A stretch of 5,909 nucleotides of DNA from assembly GCA_030605705.1 (NCBI GenBank), contig JAUWHU010000052.1:1-5909 (forward strand). The letters are read 5' to 3'. Below, in pieces: positions 1 to 5,809 of this stretch. The notes below the pieces were generated by a model that searched no databases, was not told the DNA's origin, and saw only the letters and a list, made by a program, of their open reading frames with translations. This stretch comes from Thermoflexia bacterium. Lineage in GTDB: Bacteria; Chloroflexota; Anaerolineae; B4-G1; SLSP01. Position 1 is the stretch's first letter. Each line of letters opens with the position of its first letter. Made by a program: the position numbers and the translations under genes.

Positions 1-264
1 GGTGTAACCGTTTGCTAACGCGCCGATCTGGGTGTCGAAGTTGGTCACGGTGGCGGTGTAGACACCGGCGGCGATGCCCTGGGGCGCCAGGGCGGTCAAT
101 TGCGTGGGGTTGACCACGTTCACGCTGCCCAACGCGCTCCCATCCAGGCGCACGGCCGGGGCGGGGCTGGCCTGGAAGCCGGAGCCGGTGAAGGTGATCA
201 CGTGAGAGGTGTTGCGCACGCCGGTGATCGGCTCGACGGCGGTGATGACCGGCGGCGGCAGTTT
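1..264 (-). other. IPT/TIG domain, at the left window edge (residues 1776-1863 and beyond)
   Basis: The last segment in view opens with PPPVITAVEPITGVRNTSHV, then ITFTGSGFQASPAPAVRLDG, QLTALAPQGIAAGVYTATVTN and ends at ALANGYT. The PxI-xx-xxP-xxG start, the GxGF turn and the QLTA...P-x-G-x-x-x-G-x-YT-x-x-V-T-N body are characteristic of IPT/TIG (immunoglobulin-like, plexin/transcription factor) domains. It is nearly complete, and more domains or an anchor may follow outside the window. Confidence 0.78.
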
Positions 265-3200
265 GTCCACGGTAATGCCGTCGCTGGAACCGACCGTGCT
301 CCAGTGGTCGGCGCCGTTGCGGGCTTTGACGTTAAAGTAGTAGGTTTGCCCGTCGGTCAAGTTGAGGCCACTCTTGGTCGTCTCGGTGAGTGTGCCCATC
401 GAGGTCCAACTGATCGTGTTGCAGTTGTCGCTGGCCGTGCCGATGCAGTATTGGTACTCGGCGACGCCGGTCTCCGGGTCCTGGCTGGCCCAGGTCGCGT
501 GCAACCGGTCAAAGTAGTGGGTGCTCGCGCCGTCGTCGGTGACGGACGGGGTGGCGGGCAGCGTGTAGTCGTCGGGGGTGACGCTGACCTCGTTCGACCA
601 GGCCACCTCGTTAAAGTCGGTATCGAGCACCGAGTACTGGTAGTAGTAGAGCACGCCGTTGGTCACATCGGTGTCGGTGTAGGTGGTGGCGACGAACATC
701 CCATCGCCGATCTGGGCATAGCCGGTATTGGTGTAGGGGCTGCGGTAGAGGATGTAGCCCGCCAGGTCGGTCACGTCGTTCTGCACCCAGGTCAGGTCCA
801 CCTGGCCGACGCTGGCGGTTGCCTCCAGCAGGATAGAGGCTGTGCCGGCCGTCTGGATGACGAAGGTGAAGCGGGTGTCCTCCGGGATGGGCATGCCGTC
901 GGTGTCCTCGGCGTCGCTGACCTTGAGCGTGTTGATGCCGTCGCCGGTGTCCACCGACACATCGTAGGCGCCGACCCAGCGGGTGGAGCTGATCCACCCT
1001 TCGCTCTCGATGGTGTGCTGGGTGTAGGGCTCATCCACGCCGAAGGTGACGGTGGGGGTAATGCCGGTGTTCATGTCCCGGCTAAAATCGAGCGTGACCG
1101 TCATCGTCTCCGCGCCGATGGGGTCGGGCGGGTAGGTGGTGGCGTTGAGCAGGAAACCGGGGGCCAGCGGCTCGGGAGCGGTGAGGAAGGGCTCGAAGAA
1201 GGCCTCGCCGGGCTCAAAGTCCTGCCAGTAGTCGTAGATGCGGTCGTAGCGGATCTCGTCGGCGTCGGTGGTGCCCCAGTAGTTTTGGCGGGCGTCTACG
1301 TCTTTGCGCTGATCGTACCTGTTCGACAAATACAGGTCATATGAGCCTATATTGTCTAGAATGTTGTTCCCATTAAACCGCACACCGTTACTGTATTCCG
1401 CCAACATGATCGTTAACCCAGGCGAGTCGTTGCTTGCCCAACCGCCCGGAGGCGCTTCGTTGCCCAGGATGGTATTGTAGTTCAACACCGGAGCAGTATT
1501 ATCCGATCCACGCACCTGAATTGCGCTTCCGCCATACCTGTAGACGCTGCTGCCAGATTCATATCCCTGCTTTGCAATGTTCCCAGTAAATGTGTTGAAC
1601 CGCACAACTGGTGAACCATAGATGATGTGCAAGCCTCCGCCCCCCCCCGAGGGCGCGTCGCATTCCGCCAAGTTCCGAGATATAAGATTCCCTTCGAGAA
1701 GCACACCGTCAAATGCACATATACCGGGCTGATGCCAGTGGGTGTTGTAACTGACCTCGTTGTTTCGGAAGACAACGAAAGACTCGGACGAGCCTATTTG
1801 GGCGCCCGCACAGTCGTAAAATGGATCCTCAATACCCAACGGGGCATTGTCCTGAATCCTGCTATTGAGAACGGTGACGCGCCCTTGGCCGGACACGTAT
1901 AACCCTCTTGTCCGCAGAGAGTCACTGACCTGATTGCCGTCAAAGTGCATGGCCTGGTTGCCCGGTGCGAGCACGACGACGCCCATTTTCCATGGGGAGC
2001 CGGTAGGCTTTACACCCATGCAGGATCTGAATTGGCTGTTAGCAACATATGGCGCGCTTTCTTCTACTAGCAACCCACTGCCATACTCCAGAACGATGTG
2101 GTTGAGGATGCTGCCGGCCACGTAAGACGTGTCCCGCTCGATCAGCAGCAACCGCTGCTCGCCAGGCACGCCGCCCGCCACGTCCACGACTGCGGCGACG
2201 GTACCCAGTTTACTGGCATGAGGCAGGATAGAGACATTGGCGATCGCCCCCACCGTCCCGCCGCCGGGCAGTGCGTCGCCCTCCTCCACCAGTGAGACCA
2301 GGGAGTTGGTGTCGCTCATCACGACACCGTAGGTGATGCCGGTTGTGCTGGAGAGACTGGCGTTGTAGACGATCTCCGGGCCGGTGGAGAGATATGGAAT
2401 GGTGTCGGTGAACTGGAGCGTGCGACCGTCGGGGGCGGGGTCGCCGTCACCCACGATACGCACACCAGTGCTCGAACACCAGCTCTCGGAGAGCTCTTGG
2501 CAGTAGAAGAACCCTCTGGCGCTTTCGGTGCCTGCCTGAGCGCTGAAGACCACATCTTGCGAACCGTAGTCACCGGCAGAGACCACACGATCCTGGATCG
2601 TGAACGTCAGCACATCACCGTTCTTCAAGGTAACACCGTTGTAGATGTAGCTTGATTGCCCGTAGCCGTCTATATCCGACCAGTACATGCGTTGAAGCCC
2701 TGTGTTCAAAGTGCCCTCGATAGGGAAGTAGACGTGACTCGCTTCCTCACCCACGCCGCCTTCCAAGAGTGGCGCACTGACATCTACGATCTCGCCGAAA
2801 GGTGCACCGAAATCGCCAACGATGGCATACAGCCCGTCCTGCTTCACCCGGTAGACAAAGATACCAGGCTTTGTCACCACGCTATCGGTCAGCCAATAAG
2901 TGGCGCGGAAAGCCATGTTGCCTACCTCATCCCGGGTCACGTAGCTGAAGGTGGTCAGCGTCAGCGGCATCGTGTCGTCCAGCACCACGTTACCTGTGGC
3001 AGTGACCTTTCCCACACCCAGTTCGTTCCCGGAGAATACACCCTGCCCGCCATTGCTCAGGTCGGCGACAAACATCACGTCGCCGGCATTGTCCATCAGC
3101 GCCTCGCGAAAGCCAACAAAGGTTGCCCCGCCTGTGTCGGGCGCGGTCTCCCCGGCGGCGATGATGGGCTGCACGTGGCCGCGCAGCCAGCGGAAGAGGC

Positions 3201-5589
3201 CCGCGCTGGTCGTGCTGCCGCTGATCGTCCCCCCGAAGACGATATCACCAACCGAGTTCATCACCGCTGGCGTGGTGAAGGTGATGAACTGCCCGCCCAG
3301 CGGCGTCGGGTCACCGGTCTTGACCACGGTGGTGATGATGGGCGTGCCGTCCAATTGCGCGTCGGTGGCGGTGTCGCCAAAGACGATGCCCCTGAAGTCG
3401 CCCGGCTGGGGGTCGGGCTGGTTGGAGGTGAAGTAAATGGGCAGATCGGCGGTGCCGCTGGCGATCAGCGTCCCCTCGATCTTGATGAACTTGTCGGGAT
3501 CGAACTGTAAGCGCGTGCCCGGCTCAATGGTCAGCGTCACGCCCTGCGAGACCAGCATGTTCTGCTTGACGATGTACAGGTAGTCGCTGTGGAGGGTCAT
3601 GCTCTCGGTGATCACCGCCGGAAAGAGGGGATCGGGGATCTCGATGCCCCGCTGCACCAGGAAGGAGAAGCCGGCCGAGGTGCTGTACGCGCCGCCGTTG
3701 GCGGTGATGTCCAGATCGAAGCTCACCTGGTGGTTGTTGGGCGCGGTATCGGTGAGCACCGCCTGGAACGGCGTCGCGGTGTTGCGCATCGTGGCGTAGG
3801 CGGAGATGTCGCCGAAGGTGGCGGTGTCGCTGATGATGGTCACGTAGGGGTCGGTGCTGCTGAGGACGGCGGTCGTCGTCAGCGCCTCGCCCCAGTAGTT
3901 CTTGAGTTGCATGGTGATGGTGAAGGTCTCCCCCGCGTCGGGGATGCCGTCGTTGTCGCCGCCCGAGTCGCCGTAGAGGATGCTGTCGTCCAGCAGAGTC
4001 ACGTCGGGCGTGGGAACCACGGTCAGGGCGCTGTGGGCGTTGACTCGCCCCGAGCCGACGGCGGTGAAGGGGTAGGCCGCGACGTAGATGGCGTCGGCCG
4101 TCTTGATGATCTGCCCCCGCGCCATCTCCTTGGACCAGGTCGGGTTCTGGCTCAGGAGCAGCGCCGCCAGGCCGGAGACGATGGGCGTGGCCATCGAGGT
4201 GCCGGAGAGGCTGGCATAGGCGCTGCCGCGGAAGGTGGAGTAGATGCTCACCCCGGGCGCGCCCACATCGGCGTTGACGCCGTAGTTGGAGAAGTCGGCG
4301 CGGTGCTCGGCTATCACTGTGCACAGAGGAGGGTTCACGCAGCCCACGTCCGTTGCGCCAACGCCCAGCACGTAGGGGTAGGCGGCGGGGTAGTAGGGCT
4401 TGGTTCGCAGCAAGGGGTATTTGCCATAGTTGCCGGCCGCCGCGACCAGCACCGCCTGACCGTAGGCGTCGGCCAGCGTGTCCTCCAGCAGCAGCGACTC
4501 GGCGTAGGAGCCGAAGGACATGTTGATCACGTCGGCCCCCTTGTCGGCGGCGTAGTTTATGGCCTGCACGATGTCGCTGGTAGTGCCCACGCCGTTCGAC
4601 TCGAACGCCTTGAGGGACATGAAACGGCAGTTCCAGCAGACGCCGGCCACGCCGGTGGTGTTGTCCGTCTCGGCGGCGGCGATGCCGGCCACATGCGTGC
4701 CGTGCCCGTTGTCGTCGCGGGGGTCGTTGAAGTCATAGTCGTCAGGGTCGCTGAGGTCGCTGACCCAGTTCCAGCCCCAGGTATCATCGGTGTAGCCGTT
4801 GCCATCATTGTCAATGCTGTCACCCGGCGTCTCGCCAGGATTGGACCAGACGTGGTCGTCCAGGTCGGGGTGGTCGCGGTCCACGCCGGTGTCAATCACG
4901 GCGATGACGATGGTCTCGGTACCGGTGACGACGTCCCAGGCCTCCGGCGCGTCAATGTCGGCGTCGGCTAAGTGGTACTGCCCGGTGTTGTGCAGGTGCC
5001 ACTGCTGGCCGAAGTAAGGGTCGTCGGGTGTGCCGTCGAACTCGAAGACGTAGTTCGGCTCGGCGTAGACCACGTCGGGGGCGGAGCTGTAGTCGGCCAC
5101 GAGTTGCTCCACATCCACCCCGGCAGGGAAGGTGAGTCGGTAGACGTCGCCCAGACTGGGCTGGGAGGGCTGATCCAGCCACGCGGCGACGGCCTGGTCG
5201 CGCGTGTGGCGGCGAAAGATCGGCTCTATCGCCTGCAACCCGCGCGCCGTCCCTAGTTTGTCCAGCGATTGAACACCGGTCGTGGTCAACCTGCCCGGAG
5301 TCAGGCTCTGGACGGCGACGCGCCGGCCAACGTCTGGCGTGAAGCGCACGATGAGTTCGCCGGACACGTAGCGCGCGCCATCTTCGCGCTCCACGATGGT
5401 GGGCTGTTGCGGCTGTGTGGGTGTCGCCGGGACAGGGATGTCCCGGTTCACTACCTGCGCAGACCGATGTTCCTGCGCTGGTAGGGCGGGCGATTCCGCC
5501 GAGGCCGGCCTGGGCATCATCGGAAGCATGGCGGCGAAGATCGCCATCACGACGAACAGAGCGAATACACGATTTAATTTCCCGAACAT
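1..5589 (-). CDS. Giant secreted subtilisin-like (S8) serine protease with beta-helix, repeat insert and C-terminal Ig/FnIII/TIG modules; 3' end outside window
   Basis: Predicted exported endopeptidase hydrolysing peptide bonds outside the cell or at its surface. The frame is open for 1,863 codons from ATG 5589 to base 1. The start is firm: it is the only start codon after the in-frame TGA at 5602-5604 and it follows a GGAGGT ribosome binding site. A signal peptide (1-31) leads to a propeptide and an S8 domain with the full set of active-site motifs: DTGVD (D233), NGHGTHVAG (H296), AAAGN (oxyanion N387) and SGTSMATP (S465). About 1,340 residues of beta-rich accessory modules follow, so the protein is several times longer than a minimal subtilisin. 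Those modules probably bind substrate or surface; that is inference. The C-terminus is missing, so any sorting or anchoring signal cannot be seen. No frameshift or active-site loss was found. The gene appears to be transcribed alone from the promoter at 5781-5809. The natural target is unknown. Confidence 0.95.
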   Translation of the reverse strand, partial: MFGKLNRVFALFVVMAIFAAMLPMMPRPASAESPALPAQEHRSAQVVNRDIPVPATPTQPQQPTIVEREDGARYVSGELIVRFTPDVGRRVAVQSLTPGRLTTTGVQSLDKLGTARGLQAIEPIFRRHTRDQAVAAWLDQPSQPSLGDVYRLTFPAGVDVEQLVADYSSAPDVVYAEPNYVFEFDGTPDDPYFGQQWHLHNTGQYHLADADIDAPEAWDVVTGTETIVIAVIDTGVDRDHPDLDDHVWSNPGETPGDSIDNDGNGYTDDTWGWNWVSDLSDPDDYDFNDPRDDNGHGTHVAGIAAAETDNTTGVAGVCWNCRFMSLKAFESNGVGTTSDIVQAINYAADKGADVINMSFGSYAESLLLEDTLADAYGQAVLVAAAGNYGKYPLLRTKPYYPAAYPYVLGVGATDVGCVNPPLCTVIAEHRADFSNYGVNADVGAPGVSIYSTFRGSAYASLSGTSMATPIVSGLAALLLSQNPTWSKEMARGQIIKTADAIYVAAYPFTAVGSGRVNAHSALTVVPTPDVTLLDDSILYGDSGGDNDGIPDAGETFTITMQLKNYWGEALTTTAVLSSTDPYVTIISDTATFGDISAYATMRNTATPFQAVLTDTAPNNHQVSFDLDITANGGAYSTSAGFSFLVQRGIEIPDPLFPAVITESMTLHSDYLYIVKQNMLVSQGVTLTIEPGTRLQFDPDKFIKIEGTLIASGTADLPIYFTSNQPDPQPGDFRGIVFGDTATDAQLDGTPIITTVVKTGDPTPLGGQFITFTTPAVMNSVGDIVFGGTISGSTTSAGLFRWLRGHVQPIIAAGETAPDTGGATFVGFREALMDNAGDVMFVADLSNGGQGVFSGNELGVGKVTATGNVVLDDTMPLTLTTFSYVTRDEVGNMAFRATYWLTDSVVTKPGIFVYRVKQDGLYAIVGDFGAPFGEIVDVSAPLLEGGVGEEASHVYFPIEGTLNTGLQRMYWSDIDGYGQSSYIYNGVTLKNGDVLTFTIQDRVVSAGDYGSQDVVFSAQAGTESARGFFYCQELSESWCSSTGVRIVGDGDPAPDGRTLQFTDTIPYLSTGPEIVYNASLSSTTGITYGVVMSDTNSLVSLVEEGDALPGGGTVGAIANVSILPHASKLGTVAAVVDVAGGVPGEQRLLLIERDTSYVAGSILNHIVLEYGSGLLVEESAPYVANSQFRSCMGVKPTGSPWKMGVVVLAPGNQAMHFDGNQVSDSLRTRGLYVSGQGRVTVLNSRIQDNAPLGIEDPFYDCAGAQIGSSESFVVFRNNEVSYNTHWHQPGICAFDGVLLEGNLISRNLAECDAPSGGGGGLHIIYGSPVVRFNTFTGNIAKQGYESGSSVYRYGGSAIQVRGSDNTAPVLNYNTILGNEAPPGGWASNDSPGLTIMLAEYSNGVRFNGNNILDNIGSYDLYLSNRYDQRKDVDARQNYWGTTDADEIRYDRIYDYWQDFEPGEAFFEPFLTAPEPLAPGFLLNATTYPPDPIGAETMTVTLDFSRDMNTGITPTVTFGVDEPYTQHTIESEGWISSTRWVGAYDVSVDTGDGINTLKVSDAEDTDGMPIPEDTRFTFVIQTAGTASILLEATASVGQVDLTWVQNDVTDLAGYILYRSPYTNTGYAQIGDGMFVATTYTDTDVTNGVLYYYQYSVLDTDFNEVAWSNEVSVTPDDYTLPATPSVTDDGASTHYFDRLHATWASQDPETGVAEYQYCIGTASDNCNTISWTSMGTLTETTKSGLNLTDGQTYYFNVKARNGADHWSTVGSSDGITVDKLPPPVITAVEPITGVRNTSHVITFTGSGFQASPAPAVRLDGSALGSVNVVNPTQLTALAPQGIAAGVYTATVTNFDTQIGALANGYT
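265..573 (-). other. Fibronectin type III-like domain 2 (residues about 1673-1775)
   Basis: The second copy reads LHATWASQDPETGVAEYQYC, then GLNLTDGQTYYFNVKARNG and closes with SDGITVD. The Trp strand, the YxY-type strand and the L-T-DGQTYYFNVKA core are clear. It differs from the first copy by a cysteine pair around YCIGTASDNC, which could form a disulfide. The pair is diverged rather than recently duplicated. Confidence 0.8.
574..840 (-). other. Fibronectin type III-like domain 1 (residues about 1584-1672)
   Basis: This has the fibronectin III layout: a first strand with the characteristic tryptophan (QVDLTWVQND), then LAGYILYRSP with the core tyrosine, a TYTDTDVTNG turn, YYYQYSVLD with the conserved tyrosine strand, and a closing NEVSVTP. 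In bacterial extracellular enzymes these domains act as spacers or binding units. Confidence 0.82.
841..1158 (-). other. Bacterial Ig-like domain (residues about 1478-1583)
   Basis: The segment runs from LNATTYPPDP through MTVTLDFSRDMN, TPTVTFGV, WVGAYDVSVDTGDG and TLKVSDAEDTDG to TRFTFVIQTAG. The pattern of a conserved strand with DFSRDMN, a tryptophan strand, a GDG turn, and a final strand ending in a I-x-T-A-G motif resembles Ig-like domains that recognise or space out surfaces in large exported proteins. It links the beta-helix to the fibronectin III pair. Confidence 0.6.
1159..2133 (-). other. Right-handed beta-helix, main part (residues about 1153-1477)
   Basis: The helix resumes with SYVAGSILNHIVLEYG (from 1155). 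Rungs ending in asparagine-rich turns follow: VTVLNSRIQDN, VVFRNNEVSYN, VLLEGNLISRN, VVRFNTFTGN, VLNYNTILGN and RFNGNNILDN. Stacked Asn ladders of this kind are a hallmark of parallel beta-helices. The coil closes with ARQNYWGT (NYWGT at 1436-1440), a frequent last rung in this class, then a charged tail around RYDRIYDYWQDFEP. Carbohydrate-active and surface-binding proteins use the same fold. There is no obvious lyase or hydrolase active site, so a binding or spacing role is more likely. A five-glycine stretch (1315-1319) is encoded over a G9 tract. Confidence 0.75.
2134..3354 (-). repeat. Seven ~58-residue tandem repeats (NxxGxxxAF-like), possible seven-bladed propeller inserted in the beta-helix (residues about 746-1152)
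   Basis: A recurring motif, N/D-x-x-G-x-x-x-F, lies on a regular period. Anchors are NSVGDIVF (F785), NAGDVMF (F840), EVGNMAF (F894), EASHVYF (F955), GSQDVVF (F1015), GPEIVY (Y1075) and a worn copy at LGTVAAV (about 1128-1134), giving spacings of 55, 54, 61, 60, 60 and 58. Several repeats also carry a second element ending in a GD/GE-x-A/L-P turn, as in AAGETAPDTGG, VGDGDPAPDG and EEGDALPGGG. This matches my memory of a repeat class named for NxxGxxxAF in bacterial exported proteins; the exact family is unverified. Seven copies fill the 407 residues, which suits a seven-bladed beta-propeller, an inference. Such modules are usually for binding; no catalytic motif was seen. Confidence 0.62.
3355..3633 (-). 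other. Right-handed beta-helix, N-terminal cap and first rungs (residues about 653-745)
   Basis: The sequence reads as the usual beta-helix entry: a strand pair YLYIVKQNMLVSQGVTLTI, the turn EPGTRLQF, then IKIEGTLIASGTADLPIYFTS (to 722) and FRGIVFGDTATDA (to 744). These short valine/isoleucine strands separated by Gly/Asp turns are typical of parallel beta-helix repeats in secreted proteins. The helix then stops abruptly and a different repeat begins. Matching rungs resume about 410 residues later. Confidence 0.7.
3634..4023 (-). other. Beta-sandwich domain after the protease (residues about 523-652)
   Basis: About 130 residues alternate short hydrophobic strands with polar turns (for example ETFTITMQLKNYWGEAL, then SFDLDITANGG). 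An acidic loop, DSGGDNDGIPDAGE (541-554), resembles a calcium-binding turn. Comparable sandwich domains commonly follow subtilase catalytic domains in large exported proteases, where they stabilise or bind. I cannot assign a named family with certainty. It ends at QRGIEIP (residue 652), before the beta-helix begins. Confidence 0.6.
4024..5019 (-). other. S8 subtilase catalytic domain (residues about 191-522)
   Basis: The domain opens with DPYFGQQWHLHNTGQ (W197), typical of calcium-rich bacterial subtilases. D233 lies in IAVIDTGVD, H296 in NGHGTHVAGIA, the oxyanion N387 in VAAAGN and the nucleophile S465 in SGTSMATP, so it should be active. Between Asp and His an acidic loop DSIDNDGNGYTDD (257-269) looks like a calcium site. 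Four cysteines, C318/C321 (CWNC) and C417/C423, could form two disulfides in the exported enzyme. The domain ends with GSGRVNAHSAL (512-522), the normal last helix region of this group. Confidence 0.95.
5020..5496 (-). other. Propeptide / N-terminal prodomain (residues about 32-190)
   Basis: This stretch separates the signal peptide from the catalytic domain. A low-complexity linker rich in Pro, Gln and Ala (about 32-65) comes first. It then carries two hallmarks of the S8 prodomain fold: a beta strand GELIVRF (about 77-83) and a closing AEPNY (176-180), the usual last strand before the mature enzyme. In this family the prodomain acts as a folding chaperone and inhibitor removed by self-cleavage. 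The exact maturation point, somewhere between 180 and 195, cannot be read from sequence. Confidence 0.75.
5497..5589 (-). other. Sec signal peptide of the protease (residues 1-31)
   Basis: The N-terminus has the three classical parts: a short basic start (MFGKLNR), a hydrophobic core of about 16 residues (VFALFVVMAIFAAMLP), and a polar end finishing in ASA just before E32, a standard signal peptidase I site. There is no lipobox cysteine, so a soluble or otherwise anchored product is more likely than a lipoprotein. Cleavage after A31 is a prediction. Confidence 0.88.
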
Positions 5590-5590
5590 T

Positions 5591-5725
5591 TCACACCTCC
5601 ATCAATTGAGCGAAGGGCCATAGACACCAAAACGCCCCGATAGCAGGTATAATACCCGCCGCCTGGGGCGCTTGCGTGTCTTGCAAAAATGTAATATTCA
5701 AGTTGGGGGATGCTTGCTCGTTCAT
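5591..5725 (-). CDS. Candidate 44-codon leader ORF ending one base before the protease ATG
   Basis: On the minus strand an ATG at 5725 lies nine bases after GGAGG and opens 44 codons (starting MNEQASPNLNITFLQDTQ) that stop at TGA 5593-5591. One base separates that stop from the protease ATG (TGA-A-ATG), spacing typical of translational coupling. The peptide has a hydrophobic, tryptophan-containing C-terminal third and no recognisable domain. A rival ATG four bases upstream (5729) opens a 51-codon frame (starting MNERASIPQLEYYIFARH) that ends at 5574 inside the protease gene. Both share the same ribosome binding site, and the region is also strongly self-complementary, so either frame could be accidental. 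Confidence is low. Confidence 0.27.
   Translation of the reverse strand: MNEQASPNLNITFLQDTQAPQAAGIIPAIGAFWCLWPFAQLMEV
5595..5600 (-). promoter_or_regulatory. Shine-Dalgarno site of the protease gene
   Basis: On the minus strand GGAGGT lies five bases (GTGAA) before the ATG at 5589-5587. The match to the anti-Shine-Dalgarno and the spacing are both near ideal, and they fix the start of the long frame. Confidence 0.9.
5622..5681 (-). promoter_or_regulatory. Long imperfect hairpin in the protease leader
   Basis: In the minus-strand transcript AGACAC (5681-5676) pairs with GTGTCT (5627-5622). After a two-by-two mismatch AAGCGCCCC (5673-5665) pairs with GGGGCGTTT (5638-5630), one pair being G-U. 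The tip GCGGGTA (5659-5653) pairs with TACCTGC (5649-5643) around a TTA loop, again with one G-U. That gives 22 pairs in 60 bases. It ends 22 bases before the GGAGGT of the protease, so it could be a leader element controlling translation or RNA stability. No T-run follows on either strand, so it is not a standard terminator. Alternatives are a degenerate REP-like palindrome or a miniature inverted-repeat element. No known riboswitch consensus was recognised. Confidence 0.5.
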
Positions 5726-5730
5726 TCATC

Positions 5731-5754
5731 TTAGCCTCCCCCCAGAGGCGCTAA
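5731..5754 (-). promoter_or_regulatory. Hairpin sequestering a Shine-Dalgarno in the leader
   Basis: In a minus-strand transcript TTAG-CG-CCTC pairs with GAGGCTAA: eight pairs with a two-base bulge, around a TGGGGG loop. The paired GAGG and the G-rich loop form a very strong Shine-Dalgarno-like run (GGGGGGAGG, 5743-5735) placed just before two possible ATGs at 5729 and 5725. If it folds, ribosome access to a leader ORF would be limited. Confidence 0.35.
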
Positions 5755-5780
5755 AACCAGTCCACTGTAAAGCCAATTCC

Positions 5781-5809
5781 ATTCTATCATAAATTCGTTG
5801 CGTGCGCAA
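5781..5809 (-). promoter_or_regulatory. Candidate sigma-70-type promoter with extended -10
   Basis: On the minus strand TTGCGC (5809-5804) and TAGAAT (5786-5781) are separated by exactly 17 bases. TAGAAT matches the consensus -10 at five of six positions and TTGCGC matches the -35 at its first three. A TG one base before the -10 (5789-5788) makes it an extended -10. Transcription would start near 5774 and give a 5' leader of about 185 nt before the protease ATG. It is a sequence prediction; consensus elements in the host phylum are not known here. Confidence 0.5.
5798..5809. promoter_or_regulatory. Short inverted repeat over the -35 box, possible operator
   Basis: TTGCG-CA-CGCAA (minus strand, 5809-5798) is a perfect five-base inverted repeat with a two-base centre. 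Its left half is the proposed -35 hexamer, so a dimeric repressor or activator bound there would touch RNA polymerase. It is short enough to be chance. Confidence 0.22.

Noticed and set aside
100..1344. Long plus-strand open frame of 414 codons
   Set aside because: It is the exact antisense of the protease frame, made open by G/C-ending codons. Its translation is a Gly/Val/Asp/His-rich string without domains, and no ribosome site precedes it.
2481..2495. Perfect palindrome AGCTCTC-G-GAGAGCT
   Set aside because: It lies within the coding frame (codons for E-L-S-E-S) and is explained by codon choice; no regulatory context.
2656..3510. Plus-strand open frame of 284 codons opposite the repeat insert
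   Set aside because: Antisense to codons of the repeat module; no recognisable domain and no Shine-Dalgarno.
3524..4324. Minus-strand 266-codon frame
   Set aside because: Out of frame with the protease and rich in Arg/His/Gln, a common artefact of high-GC genes; the main frame runs through the same bases with clear motifs.
3589..4971. Plus-strand open frame of 460 codons opposite the catalytic domain
   Set aside because: Shadow of the protease: the opposite strand holds the D233/H296/N387/S465 motifs in frame, while this translation is low-complexity Gly/Val/His.
5269..5623. Plus-strand short frames of 64-75 codons near the gene start
   Set aside because: They are antisense to the signal peptide and propeptide, overlap one another in different frames, and have no ribosome sites.
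5648..5653. Perfect TATAAT on the plus strand
   Set aside because: It lies in the loop region of the long hairpin; the nearest -35-like hexamer (TAGACA at 5621-5626) is 21 bases away, too far, and no plus-strand gene follows.
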